From CAZTAO01 sp964611645 (GTDB lineage: Bacteria; Armatimonadota; UBA5829), in the NCBI GenBank assembly GCA_964611645.1, contig CAZTAO010000014.1, positions 30,737-94,736 on the forward strand: DNA of 64,000 bases. The letters run 5' to 3'. The position numbers were made by a program, and so were the translations under genes. How positions within the stretch are numbered: the first letter of the stretch is position 1; each line of letters opens with the position of its first letter. Below are positions 1-9,287 of this stretch, in pieces. The notes below the pieces were generated by a model that worked only from the letters and a program-made list of their open reading frames with translations, did not search any database and was not told the DNA's origin.

Positions 1-7
1 CTGCCGT

Positions 8-36
8 TTGACAGACCCGGCCCGCAGGCAGATACT
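8..36 (+). promoter_or_regulatory. Sigma-70-like promoter for the first gene
   Basis: A perfect -35 TTGACA lies at 8-13, followed by a 17-base spacer and a -10-like GATACT at 31-36. Transcription would start near 43, leaving a short leader with GGAGG at 54-58 ahead of the GTG start at 66. It is inferred from consensus match and position. Confidence 0.55.
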
Positions 37-65
37 ATAGCCAGACTTGATGCGGAGGTGGCGAG

Positions 66-1313
66 GTGAACTGGAGAACTCTGGCAGTGGTCTTGTGTGT
101 GGCGGTTGTGTTCGTGGCGGGTATCGCCCGGTGTGACGAGGCAATTCAGCTAAAGGGAAGCGGGGATGATTCCGCATCTATCCAGACGGCCCTGGACTCT
201 GCAGCGGCGAAGGGCGGAGTTGTGAAGCTGGGGGCCGGGCGGTTTCGGCTCGACAAGCCGATCAGCGTGCCCGAGGGAGTCACCTTGCAGGGTGTCTGGG
301 AGGCTCCGCACCACGCTCAACTCAACCACGGCACGGTGATAGAGGTCTATGCCGGCAAGAACGATGAATCGGCGCGGCCGGCAGTGCAACTCAACCCCTC
401 CAGTGCGGTGAAGGGTGTTACGTTCTTCTACCCGGAGCAGCGGATTCCCGATGTGGTGAAGTATCCCTACACCGTCTCCGGCCGAGGAATGCACTGCAGC
501 GTCATCGACTGCACATTCGTGAACCCCTACAAGGCAATGGACTTCGGGACCAGCGGCAATGAGCTTCACTACATCAGCAACGTCTACGGTTGCCCGCTCA
601 AGATAGGCATCCACATCGACAAATGCTCCGATATTGGCCGCATCGAGAATGTCCACTTCAACCCCCACTACTGGTTCCGCACCGATGAATCATACAGGCC
701 CAGCAGTGACGCGCTGATCAAGTTCATCGGAGACAACCTCACCGGCTTCGAGTTCGCTCGGACTGACTGGGAGTACGTGCTCAACACCTTTGTCTTCGGC
801 GCAAACATCGGCTACCGGTTCTACGCAGACAAGGACGGCAGCGTCAACGGCAACTTCCTGGGCATCGGTGCGGACTGGTGCGAGCGTGCGGTGGTGGTGG
901 AAGACTGCCAGGAGCCGGGCCTGCTCATCACAAACGGCGAGTTTGTGGGCAGGGAGGGTGCAAAGGTCTTCATGGACATCCGGCCGACCAACACCGGCGT
1001 GGTCCAACTTAGCAACTGCTCATTCTGGGGGCCGTGCCCGACCATCGCCCAGATCGACGGCAAAGGCTCCGCAAGCCTCAACCAGTGCAACTTTATGAAC
1101 CAGGGCAGAGGCCGGGGCGCTTGGACTGTGGAGGCCCAGGGCGGAGACCTCACAATCCAGGGCTGCCGCTTCAGCATCGACCGCCCCGACATCAAGCTCG
1201 GCAAGGGTGTAAAAGCGGCAGTGATATCCGGCAACAGATTCCAGAAGAGCAAAGAGATAGAGAACCAAAGCCAAGGAGATGTCGCCGAAGGGCTGAATGT
1301 GGTGGTGAAGTAG
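66..1313 (+). CDS. Secreted pectate-lyase-like parallel beta-helix protein
   Basis: 415 aa. Residues 1-23 form a signal peptide, so the protein is probably exported. The mature N-terminus reads GDDSASIQTALDSAAAKGG, then VKLGAGRFRLDKPISVPEGV, which is the opening of the pectate-lyase-3/GH28-type right-handed beta-helix fold (D-x-x-x-I-Q-x-A-I-D pattern). The rest is rich in short strands with N, G and C residues, as expected for stacked coils. Proteins of this fold usually bind or cleave polysaccharides, but I cannot identify catalytic residues, so activity is unproven. The GTG start is supported by GGAGG 7 bases upstream and a good promoter at 8-36. It stands alone ahead of the 1413 gene, which has its own promoter. 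Confidence 0.75.
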   Translation: MNWRTLAVVLCVAVVFVAGIARCDEAIQLKGSGDDSASIQTALDSAAAKGGVVKLGAGRFRLDKPISVPEGVTLQGVWEAPHHAQLNHGTVIEVYAGKNDESARPAVQLNPSSAVKGVTFFYPEQRIPDVVKYPYTVSGRGMHCSVIDCTFVNPYKAMDFGTSGNELHYISNVYGCPLKIGIHIDKCSDIGRIENVHFNPHYWFRTDESYRPSSDALIKFIGDNLTGFEFARTDWEYVLNTFVFGANIGYRFYADKDGSVNGNFLGIGADWCERAVVVEDCQEPGLLITNGEFVGREGAKVFMDIRPTNTGVVQLSNCSFWGPCPTIAQIDGKGSASLNQCNFMNQGRGRGAWTVEAQGGDLTIQGCRFSIDRPDIKLGKGVKAAVISGNRFQKSKEIENQSQGDVAEGLNVVVK

Positions 1314-1324
1314 GGTAGCGCATA

Positions 1325-1354
1325 TTGACGTGGCCCTTGCGGTTGTTGTAGTAT
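1325..1354 (+). promoter_or_regulatory. Probable sigma-70 promoter for the 1413 gene
   Basis: TTGACG at 1325-1330 is followed, after 18 bases, by TAGTAT at 1349-1354 (4 of 6 matches). It lies in the gap after the beta-helix gene and about 60 bases upstream of the ATG at 1413. Inferred from consensus only. Confidence 0.4.
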
Positions 1355-1412
1355 CAAGACCAACGGCCTGATACCGGCCCTTGGCCCAATGCCGTATACT
1401 CGGAGGACGACT

Positions 1413-2963
1413 ATGAGATCCCTCGCGTCCGTACTGCTACTGGCCGGTTTGTGTGGCCTGCTTCTCTGCCTTCCGGTTTGCACACAGCAGGCTCAGGCAT
1501 CCGATACCTGCGTTCTGACCACTACTTCATCATCCGCAGCGTTGCCCGGGGACTATCCGCTCACCAACCTGCGGATATCGCTGCGGGTGAAGTATTCCAA
1601 GCCTGGGACTGTGTTGGATACCGTGGGCATCAATGCCGCGCCTGCCGGTTCCTTTGCACTGGCCATCGGCGCGGACGGCAAGCCGGTCTTTCTGCTGTAT
1701 GAACCTGGCAAGGAAAGCTCCGTGCGCGCCTCCAACGGTTGGCACGTCATCCCGTCCGACACGGCCATCCCTACAGACACCGACGCGAACATCGATATCG
1801 ATGTGCTGGAAAAGAAGATTGTGCTGTCGGTGAACGGGAAAGTCGAGAAAGAGGTGGATGTGGAGGTGAAGCTGTCCGGGAAGACCGTCTACATCGGTGA
1901 TAACCCGGAAGATGATACCTGGGGCGACTCCTACAACATCCACCCCGCCATGATCGGCGAGGTTCAGGCTCTGTACTTTGGCGACGTTTCAAAGGCTCCC
2001 GCGCGGTCCGAAGAAAAGGGGCAGGTTGTCGAACTGACTTCCTCATCCTCCTCAGCCAAACTGCCGGAGGGGTATCCGGTAACCAATCTCCGAATGTCTC
2101 TGACTGTAAAGTACTCCAAGTCCGGCGTGGTTCTGGACACCGTGGGCATCAACGAAGCCCCGGAAGGCTCTTTCACCCTCAACATCAACAGCGCCGGCAA
2201 GCCGGTGTTTGCGGTGTTTTCCCCGGATACCGAGAGTGCGGTGAAGCTGGATAACGGCTGGCACGTGATCTCCGCGGATGCGGCTATCCCGCCGGATACC
2301 GAGGGTAAAGTGGATGTGGACGTGCGCGAGAAAGGCATCGCCATCAGTGTGAACGGCAAGCTGGAGAAGAAAGTGGACCTGGCGGTGAAGCTCTCCGGAA
2401 AGACCGTCTATGTTGGCGACACCCCAGAAGACGACTCCTGGGGCGACTCCTACAACATCCATCCCGCGATGGTCGGAACGGTGAGAGTCCGCTTCTTCGG
2501 CGAGATTCCCAAGGGCGAGCCGGCGGCCGAGACACCCGCGCCGCCTACGGCTGCAACGCCCACGCCACCCGCCGCCGAGACGCCTCCGCCTCCTCCACCG
2601 CCACCGCCCGCAACCGGCGGTGACGCCAAGCCGGAGGCTCCGCCAGCGGAGGCAGGGGCCAAGCTTCCCGAACCACCTCCCACGGACGCGCCGATAGAAG
2701 GTGTGAAAGAGATCGCCAAAGCGCTCGAAAGCGGCGTCGCCGAGACTGCGGCGGGGGCGTTTGCTCCGTTCGCGCAAGAGAGCTTTCGGGCGGTATTCGC
2801 CGAGCATCCCGAGGCTATGAAGAGAATCGCCGCGCTGCTGGCAGCCGCTAAGCCCAAGTTCGCTGAAGGAGTCTATGCGGAATACGAGATCACGGACGGC
2901 GGCAAGACATTCACCATCATGATGGAAAAGATCGGCGACCGATGGTTTGTGACGGACTTGTGA
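1413..2963 (+). CDS. Secreted protein with two tandem repeat domains, proline-rich linker and C-terminal domain
   Basis: 516 aa from the ATG at 1413, chosen because CGGAGG lies just upstream; an in-frame ATG at 1389 has no ribosome site. A signal peptide ends near QAQA. Two near-identical domains of about 155 residues follow, each opening with a Ser-rich strand (TTTSSSAALPGDYPLTNLR in the first) and closing with WGDSYNIHPAM, so the gene arose by internal duplication. They look like beta-sandwich lectin or laminin-G-like modules (inference). A linker of about 60 residues, mainly Pro, Ala, Thr and Glu with a run of nine prolines, leads to a C-terminal domain of about 85 residues ending GDRWFVTDL, which resembles small NTF2-like lumenal domains. 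The stop is one base before the next start, so the two genes are co-transcribed. Function unknown. Confidence 0.7.
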   Translation: MRSLASVLLLAGLCGLLLCLPVCTQQAQASDTCVLTTTSSSAALPGDYPLTNLRISLRVKYSKPGTVLDTVGINAAPAGSFALAIGADGKPVFLLYEPGKESSVRASNGWHVIPSDTAIPTDTDANIDIDVLEKKIVLSVNGKVEKEVDVEVKLSGKTVYIGDNPEDDTWGDSYNIHPAMIGEVQALYFGDVSKAPARSEEKGQVVELTSSSSSAKLPEGYPVTNLRMSLTVKYSKSGVVLDTVGINEAPEGSFTLNINSAGKPVFAVFSPDTESAVKLDNGWHVISADAAIPPDTEGKVDVDVREKGIAISVNGKLEKKVDLAVKLSGKTVYVGDTPEDDSWGDSYNIHPAMVGTVRVRFFGEIPKGEPAAETPAPPTAATPTPPAAETPPPPPPPPPATGGDAKPEAPPAEAGAKLPEPPPTDAPIEGVKEIAKALESGVAETAAGAFAPFAQESFRAVFAEHPEAMKRIAALLAAAKPKFAEGVYAEYEITDGGKTFTIMMEKIGDRWFVTDL

Positions 2964-2964
2964 G

Positions 2965-5169
2965 ATGAGGATGAAGATGAAGACTCAAGCTATAGCCTGT
3001 ACACTGATCTGTATTGCCCTGCTTGTGGTAGGCGCTGTGGCGTTTGCGTATGATTGCGGCGGGGTCGATCGCGCTACGAACTTTGGCCCGCACCGCAAGA
3101 TCAACGAGATGGCTGTGAAGGCCTGGTTATCCAATGAAGACAAGGACGCGAAGCGCGACAAGTTCCTGAAGAGCCTGAACATCGACCCGAAGAGGCTGCC
3201 GCTTCTCACCGGCATCGGTGTTACCCAGTCCGGAGCTTTCGACCCGGGTCTGGCCAGCGTCGTGGGAGCAAACGTAGTTGAAGGGGCGGTAAACGGGACT
3301 TTTGACTGGTGGATTGTGGAAGGCGGTTTCACGGCTGATGAGCCGGAGATATTCAACTCATTCCGCCACTTCTACGACCCATCCCAGGCCGATGGGGTCT
3401 ATTACCTCACAGATCATCTCAAGGAACTGGAGTATACGCTCAAGGTTGTCGTTTTTGCGGTCACAAGAAACCCGTGGAAGACGTTCATGGCTTCGGTCAA
3501 CCCCAGGGTGGACGCCCGCGCATGGGCTATCGAAGGACCCCAGAACAACGGCACTCGGCCCAACGAGTACAACTGGAACCGTGGCCTGGAGTATATGGCC
3601 CAGGCATTCGCGTCCAAGGACAAGGACAAAGACAAGCTGTTCGTGAAGGCGTGGCGCTCGCTGGGTGAGACCATGCACCTGATGAGCGATATGAACTGCC
3701 CTCCGCACGTGCGCAACGACTCCCACCCCGGGCGAGCCGTCGGCCAGTTTATCGGCCTTGGCAACCACGACGCCAACCTGGGGGTAATGAAAAACGATCC
3801 ATACGAACTGTTGGCTATCACCAAAGTAGTGGAGGCCGCGGCCAAGAATCCGCTAATTCCCAATGCAAAGGCGGTTGTTGACGGCTCGAAGGACACAATG
3901 ACCATCTTCGACAAGGTAGCCACCTACACCAATCACCGGTTCTTCACCGCGGAAACCATATCCGGCAAGTTCCGCGGAGTGGATTACCACAATGCCAACG
4001 GCCGACCCGACTACCCCTTCCCCAGGCTGGACCAACTGACATTCGACGAGAAGACCGGTTACTTCATCCAGGACTTCGCGGGCAGACCTGTGAAGCTGGC
4101 GCACATCACGTGGATGGGCGAGCAGGGGTGGGGCGAGCCTACAAAGCGAGTAGCTATCTCGTATGAGTGCGTAAGGGACCAGGCGGGGGTGCTTGTTCCT
4201 ACAGCCGTCTACGCCAACAGCAAGTTGATCGACTGGTATGTGCCTCGGGTAGAGGTGAAGCTGGAGGAATATGACCCGGTTACAAAGATCATCAAGGGCC
4301 AGGTGCTGCACACTCCGTACGGCGCGCATACCAAGCCTCTGCTCTACAACAGCGGCCCGGATGACAAGGTTGAGCTATATATCAACGAACTCTCACAGGC
4401 CATCAGCAGCTACACGGTCACCGTAGAGAACGGCAAGCTGCAGCTTGACCTGAGCAAAGTCGATCCCCGCGTCTTTGCCAATGCCAAAAAGATGGCCTTG
4501 GAGATGAGCATAGGTGGGTTGATGCTGCGCTCCGAGGACTTCTACTTCTTGAAGATACTGCCGGAGGAGATGACAGCCTGGGTGAACACCGAATACAAGT
4601 TTTACGGTTCGGCCAACCCTCCGCCTGAGAAGGTCAAGAAGCTCTCCTACAGATGGGATTTCGGCGACGGCACGAAGACCATGGACTATCCATACGAGAA
4701 GCCGCTGAATCAGCCTTTCAATATCGACGTCAAACACAAGTTTGCCAACAAGGGCAAGTATGAAGTCACCCTTGAGGTCGCGGATGTAACCAGTGGTCTA
4801 TGGATACCACTGTATCAGGGTTTGGCGACGGTTTGGGTTATGCGGCCGTGCTCCGATGAGGAGATTACGGAGGCGGCTCTGGCGTATGTGAAGAACAACT
4901 GGATTCCCGGCAACGTTCCGTCCAACGTGAAAGTCACGGGAATTTCACCAGGCAGTGTCGACCGCAAGACCAACCGGTACACTTCTTCCTGGGACATCTC
5001 GCCTTCTTCCGGCAGGGTAGACATAGTTCTGACCGGCACCCAGACTGACGATGGACAGGAGTCGAAGTGGTCGACCTCGGTCCCGGTGTGGAGCGGAGTC
5101 CTGAAGTATGACGGCCCCGTCGAAGCCTCCCAGATCGTGTCGGCGGCGGGGTTAAACGAGGCCTACTAG
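2965..5169 (+). CDS. Secreted zinc phospholipase C / P1-nuclease-like protein with PKD domain
   Basis: 734 aa. ATG codons at 2965, 2971 and 2977 are all possible starts; 2977 gives the most compact signal peptide (MKTQAIACTLICIALL). After cleavage the mature protein has GPHRKINEMAVKAW and, near residue 237, the cluster MHLMSDMNCPPHV with H-x3-D-x5-H spacing, followed by GNHDANLG. His/Asp clusters of this kind bind the three zinc ions in the phospholipase C/S1-P1 nuclease fold. Around residues 560-620 a PKD domain is visible (YRWDFGDGTKT, then GKYEVTLEV). About 100 residues of unassigned C-terminal domain follow. It is likely extracellular or periplasmic; substrate unknown. It follows the 1413 gene by one base and precedes the PQQ/membrane protein by 15 bases, so the three probably form an operon. 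Confidence 0.65.
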   Translation: MRMKMKTQAIACTLICIALLVVGAVAFAYDCGGVDRATNFGPHRKINEMAVKAWLSNEDKDAKRDKFLKSLNIDPKRLPLLTGIGVTQSGAFDPGLASVVGANVVEGAVNGTFDWWIVEGGFTADEPEIFNSFRHFYDPSQADGVYYLTDHLKELEYTLKVVVFAVTRNPWKTFMASVNPRVDARAWAIEGPQNNGTRPNEYNWNRGLEYMAQAFASKDKDKDKLFVKAWRSLGETMHLMSDMNCPPHVRNDSHPGRAVGQFIGLGNHDANLGVMKNDPYELLAITKVVEAAAKNPLIPNAKAVVDGSKDTMTIFDKVATYTNHRFFTAETISGKFRGVDYHNANGRPDYPFPRLDQLTFDEKTGYFIQDFAGRPVKLAHITWMGEQGWGEPTKRVAISYECVRDQAGVLVPTAVYANSKLIDWYVPRVEVKLEEYDPVTKIIKGQVLHTPYGAHTKPLLYNSGPDDKVELYINELSQAISSYTVTVENGKLQLDLSKVDPRVFANAKKMALEMSIGGLMLRSEDFYFLKILPEEMTAWVNTEYKFYGSANPPPEKVKKLSYRWDFGDGTKTMDYPYEKPLNQPFNIDVKHKFANKGKYEVTLEVADVTSGLWIPLYQGLATVWVMRPCSDEEITEAALAYVKNNWIPGNVPSNVKVTGISPGSVDRKTNRYTSSWDISPSSGRVDIVLTGTQTDDGQESKWSTSVPVWSGVLKYDGPVEASQIVSAAGLNEAY

Positions 5170-5184
5170 GAGCAGCCTGAGGAC

Positions 5185-7410
5185 GTGAGCAACTTGAGAA
5201 GCTGGACTCTGTCGGCAGCCGTTGTGGTGTGCGCGGCCCTGCTGGCGTGCGCCGCATACGGTAAGTCCGCTGCGCCGGAGTGGGGGAGTTTTCGGGGGGG
5301 TGAGCGCGAGGGGCGCAGTGACAGCCTGACCGCGCCTGTGAAGTGGTCCGCTGATACCAACATCCGCTGGAAGACCGCCGTTCCAGGCGACGGCCACTCC
5401 TCGCCGATTGTATCAGGGGACTCGGTTTATGTGACCACCGCGCGGGAATCGCTGAGGAACCAGTGGCTTCTCACCCTGATACGGGCGCTGATCGTGCTGG
5501 GGATGCTCCTGACTGCCATGTATGCCGGTAGGGTGATTGCCCTGGGAGTTATCGAGGGGCGGCTGCTGGGGTCGGTGGGGACGATTGTCCTCTGCTGCGT
5601 GTTTGCCGGGATAGTCTTGTTCTCCGACTACCTGATGGACCTTGGCCGCGCGCCGGAGCGGGCTTGGGTTGCGGCGTGTGTCGCTGCGGCGCTTGGGCTG
5701 GCCGTGAGTGCCACCCTGCGGCGCGAGAGCCCTGTTCCGAGGTTTTCGTGGAGCGTTCTGCTGGTGATTCTCAGCCTGGTGGGAATCCTGCTGATCCCGG
5801 ACGCTGAGCACACGCTCTACGGAGTCTGGCTGGGGGATGGGGCGATCCTCACTTATGCCACCACCTGTCTGGTCCTGCTTATGGCTTTGTCGCTCGCGCG
5901 GACGTTCCGGCCTGTCGTCCGCTGGGCTGCCGCTATTCTCGCTATTATGCTCCCGCCTGCACTGGCTGTGTTCATCGCGATCAAGAACGGGCCGATGGTC
6001 ACAATCTCCGATCTTTCCCCGCCCGAGGTCCCGAACGCCCTGTGGGTTACGGTCATTGCGCTGACTGCCCTCTGGGCTATCGCGGCGGTATGGCGAGTTC
6101 GCGGGAAGTCGCTCACTTCGAGTGCCTCAGTGGTCATATTCGGGGCAGCGGCGGTGGCTGTGGGGCTGTTCGCGCTGGGGTGGGTGGAGATACTGCGAGA
6201 GCCTTACCTGGCATACCTGCTCGGGCCGTTCCGGGCCATTCCGACGGGTGTGTGGGCTATGGGGTTGGTCTGCCTGATCAATGGTCTGATCGCTTATGTG
6301 ACGGTGATCCGGTCGAAAGGTAAGCTCGGAATGACCGGCCTCAACTGGCTCGCGCTGGCCGCCGCGCTTACGGGTATTCTGTTCCTTGTGGATGTGCGGT
6401 TGGTTCCCAGAACGCCTCATACCCAACGACACATCGTCAGCATCGACCGTGAGAACGGCGGTATCCGCTGGATGAGCCAGGGGCTGCCGGGCGAGCGCGG
6501 GGATATGCACGGAGACAACTCCCCCGCCACCCCGACCCCCGCGACCGACGGAGACCGCATCTACGCATACTTCGGCACCCCAGGTATTATCTGTACGGAC
6601 ACCTCCGGCAAGACCCTCTGGATCAACAAAGACCTGCCGTTCGATTCCCGCAACGGGGTGGCCTCGTCGCCGATCCTCTACGACAACCGGCTGATTATCC
6701 TGAGCGAGTCCAATATCGGCCAGTGGCTGGCGGCGTTTGACCCGGCGTCGGGCAAGATGCTGTGGAGGACCCAGAGGGGCAAGAAGATACACCCGGTCTC
6801 CGGCAACTGCCGCACGCCATCGGTCAAGGTAATGGGCGTGCAGCCGACCATTGTGGTGTGGGGCTATGAGGACCTCTCGGGCTACGATCTCAAGTCCGGC
6901 AGGCAGCTTTGGTCATACCAGGTGGGGCAGTTCGGGGGAGCGGCAGACCCGGTGGGGTGCGCGGTTTCGGGCTCCGGAGCGATCTACCTGGCAGGCCCTC
7001 AGAGAACGGTGGCGATTGCGCTGGACAAGCTGGGCAAGCCGGGTTCCCCGATCCTGTGGGACAAGCCGTGCAGCGAGGGAGCGCAGTGCCCGTCTCCTGT
7101 GATAGCCAACGGTCTGCTCTTCGATGTCTCCGACATGGGCCGAATCTACTGCATAGACACCCAAACAGGCGCCGAACTCTGGAACCTCCCCACAATGAGC
7201 CAACACTACGCCTCGCCGGTGGTGGTCGGGAACCTGGTTTACATCACAGACACAAAGGGCAATACTACGATTACCGAATGCAGTCGCAAGCTGAGAATAG
7301 TCGGCAAGAACGCCCTGGGCGAGCCAGTTTTCGCCTCAATCGCTCCGGTGGACGGGTCGCTATACTTCCGGACGAAGGGGCATGTTTGGCGGATAGAAGG
7401 TAGGGAGTGA
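5185..7410 (+). CDS. PQQ-like beta-propeller protein interrupted by a ten-helix membrane domain
   Basis: 741 aa. A signal or anchor segment (residues 1-27) is followed by the first propeller strand set typical of secreted PQQ-like proteins: WGSFRGGEREGRSDSL, IRWKTAVPGDGHSSPIVSG, DSVYVTTAR. The usual continuation (x-ALDxxTGxxxW) is missing here. Instead residues 95-405 hold about ten hydrophobic helices, and the propeller resumes at RHIVSIDRENGGIRWMSQG with further blades (GKTLWINKDLP, GKMLWRTQRG, SGRQLWSYQVG, GAELWNLPT). An even helix count would leave both propeller parts on the same side of the membrane. GTG 5185 and TTG 5194 are both possible starts; GAGG precedes them. The stop overlaps a possible GTG start of the TPR gene. 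Function unknown. Confidence 0.7.
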   Translation: MSNLRSWTLSAAVVVCAALLACAAYGKSAAPEWGSFRGGEREGRSDSLTAPVKWSADTNIRWKTAVPGDGHSSPIVSGDSVYVTTARESLRNQWLLTLIRALIVLGMLLTAMYAGRVIALGVIEGRLLGSVGTIVLCCVFAGIVLFSDYLMDLGRAPERAWVAACVAAALGLAVSATLRRESPVPRFSWSVLLVILSLVGILLIPDAEHTLYGVWLGDGAILTYATTCLVLLMALSLARTFRPVVRWAAAILAIMLPPALAVFIAIKNGPMVTISDLSPPEVPNALWVTVIALTALWAIAAVWRVRGKSLTSSASVVIFGAAAVAVGLFALGWVEILREPYLAYLLGPFRAIPTGVWAMGLVCLINGLIAYVTVIRSKGKLGMTGLNWLALAAALTGILFLVDVRLVPRTPHTQRHIVSIDRENGGIRWMSQGLPGERGDMHGDNSPATPTPATDGDRIYAYFGTPGIICTDTSGKTLWINKDLPFDSRNGVASSPILYDNRLIILSESNIGQWLAAFDPASGKMLWRTQRGKKIHPVSGNCRTPSVKVMGVQPTIVVWGYEDLSGYDLKSGRQLWSYQVGQFGGAADPVGCAVSGSGAIYLAGPQRTVAIALDKLGKPGSPILWDKPCSEGAQCPSPVIANGLLFDVSDMGRIYCIDTQTGAELWNLPTMSQHYASPVVVGNLVYITDTKGNTTITECSRKLRIVGKNALGEPVFASIAPVDGSLYFRTKGHVWRIEGRE

Positions 7411-7415
7411 TCGAT

Positions 7416-9194
7416 ATGCCGGATACCGAAGGCTACAAGAAGCACTACGACAGAGGGCAGGAATTCGACGAACAAGAGCGCTGGGCTGAGGCGGTCGAGG
7501 AGTACAAGAAGGCCGTTGAGTGCGACCCCTCCGCCAAAGATGCCCACACCGACCAGGGATGGGCGCTGTGGCAGCTTGACCGGTACGAGGAGGCGGTGGA
7601 GGCGTATAGCGATGCGCTGTCGCTCGACCCCGGCGATAACAATGCCCGCTCGGTTCTCGGTCTTGTCCTGGCTACGATGGGCCGCACCGACGACGCGTTG
7701 ACCGAGGTGCAAACCATAGTGGCGACGGATCCCGGAGAAGCCCGTGTATTGGACCGATGCGCACGCACTCTTGCGCTTCTGGAGCGACATGAAGAAGCGG
7801 AAGCGATCTACAGGAAAGCCATAGCGCTTGATCCGGCGGATAGTGATCTCCTTTATGGTTTGGGTGACATTCTTTACGACCTTGAACGCAATGAGGAAGC
7901 GATTTCAGTCTATCGTGAAGTCGTGAGCTTGGGAATCCCGGAAGGTTACGAAAGCGCAGTCTGGAACAACCTTGGCGTAGTGCTGTATCGTGAGGACGGG
8001 CTCGACGAAGCAATCGACTGCTACCGAAAGGCTATAGCCTTCGAGCCCGACGATGACATGACCCACTACAACCTTTCGCTGGCTCTCTCGGATCTCGGCC
8101 GTCTGGACGAGGCGCTTGAAGCAGCGCAAGCGGCTGCCCGGCTTGACCCCCAGGATGCTGGCGCATATGACAACATTGGCCTGATCTTGCACGATCTGGG
8201 CAGATTCCAGGCAGCCATCGAAGCCTACAATACCGGGCTCAGACTGACTCCGGACAGCGCCGGCCTGCATTACCGCATCGCGTTTGCTCTTGAGGAGTTG
8301 GACCGGCTGGACGAGTCTGCGGCAGAGTATGCCGAGGCTGCCCGGCTGGACCCCGAGTGGTGGTGGGCTTGGTATACTCTTGGCGTGGTCTATCAGAAGC
8401 AGGAGAAACGTGATGAGGCAATTGCGGCCCTCAAGGAAGCGATTCGTATTGGTCCATCGGAGGCTGACGAATACTGCTTCCTCGCCGACCGCCTTTTGGA
8501 GTTGGAGGAATGCGAACTGGCCCGGGAGGTCTGTGAGAAGGCTCTGAGGCTGTATCCCCACAGTGGTGATGTTCACCTGTCCTTCGGTGAGCTTCTGCTC
8601 GACCTTGAGCGCAACGAGGAAGCCATAGCCGCCCTTCGTGAAGCTGTGCGGCTCGGAGTCGACGAAAGAGACACAGGCTATTTGTGGAAGAATCTGGGAA
8701 CAGCACTGAGGCTGGAGGGGAGACGCGACGAAGCTATTGAGGCTTATCGTGAGGCTCTGCGCGCAGACCCGGACTACGACGAAGCCCTCCACGATCTGTC
8801 CATCGTGCTGCAGGACACCGGCCAGTTGGATGAAGCTCTGGAGGCTGTTCGCGAAGCTTTGCGGGTGAACCCGGAGTGTCCAGACTGTCGAACACGGCTG
8901 GCCGACGTTCTGACTGACTTGAAGGAGTACGACGAAGCACAACAGGCATACACTGAGGCGATTCGGCTTGACCCCGATTACTGGAACGCACGGTTCAACT
9001 TCGCACGCTTCTACCACGAACAGGGCAAGCACGAAGAGGCGGCCGCTGCCCTCCGCGAGGCCATCCGTATCGATCCTTCCGATTCGAGACAATGGTTCCA
9101 CTTGGCCGAGTGCCTGGAGGAACTGGGGCAGCCAGAAGAGGCCCGAGCGGCTCAAGACGAAGGTGAACGGTTGGAGCGAGAGCAGGGGGACTAA
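7416..9194 (+). CDS. TPR-repeat protein
   Basis: 592 aa from ATG 7416, which has GGGAG eight bases upstream; a GTG at 7407 overlaps the previous stop. Nearly the whole protein consists of 34-residue TPR units (about 16), recognisable by repeated blocks such as ALSLDPGDNNARSVLGLVLA and AIRLDPDYWNARFNFARFYH, with the usual G/A-L-Y and A-P positions. There is no signal peptide or membrane segment, so it is probably a cytoplasmic scaffold. Acidic residues are abundant. It closes the plus-strand run starting at 1413, and its position behind the membrane-anchored PQQ protein suggests they act together (inference). The partner is unknown. Confidence 0.85.
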   Translation: MPDTEGYKKHYDRGQEFDEQERWAEAVEEYKKAVECDPSAKDAHTDQGWALWQLDRYEEAVEAYSDALSLDPGDNNARSVLGLVLATMGRTDDALTEVQTIVATDPGEARVLDRCARTLALLERHEEAEAIYRKAIALDPADSDLLYGLGDILYDLERNEEAISVYREVVSLGIPEGYESAVWNNLGVVLYREDGLDEAIDCYRKAIAFEPDDDMTHYNLSLALSDLGRLDEALEAAQAAARLDPQDAGAYDNIGLILHDLGRFQAAIEAYNTGLRLTPDSAGLHYRIAFALEELDRLDESAAEYAEAARLDPEWWWAWYTLGVVYQKQEKRDEAIAALKEAIRIGPSEADEYCFLADRLLELEECELAREVCEKALRLYPHSGDVHLSFGELLLDLERNEEAIAALREAVRLGVDERDTGYLWKNLGTALRLEGRRDEAIEAYREALRADPDYDEALHDLSIVLQDTGQLDEALEAVREALRVNPECPDCRTRLADVLTDLKEYDEAQQAYTEAIRLDPDYWNARFNFARFYHEQGKHEEAAAALREAIRIDPSDSRQWFHLAECLEELGQPEEARAAQDEGERLEREQGD

Positions 9195-9238
9195 GCGTCC
9201 GCCACTGCATCCCACGAGTCACGTTCGATCCTCCGCTA

Positions 9239-9271
9239 CCATCAGACCATCAAACCATCACACCATCAAAC
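9239..9271. repeat. Short tandem repeat (ACCATCAAACC type)
   Basis: Four imperfect copies of an 8-9-base unit (ACCATCAGA, CCATCAAA, CCATCACA, CCATCAAA) lie between the convergent TPR and RND genes. The reverse complement of the same unit recurs at 37744-37781, so this is a dispersed family. Confidence 0.6.
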
Positions 9272-9287
9272 TCGGACCAGCCATCCC

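Noticed and set aside
1389..1412. Upstream ATG as start of the duplicated-domain protein
   Set aside because: The CGGAGG lies after it, and the signal peptide is better formed from the ATG at 1413.
7905..9215. Long open frame (436 codons) on the minus strand opposite the TPR gene
   Set aside because: It mirrors the codon periodicity of the TPR repeats, shows no family motif and has no ribosome site; it is a shadow of the plus-strand gene.
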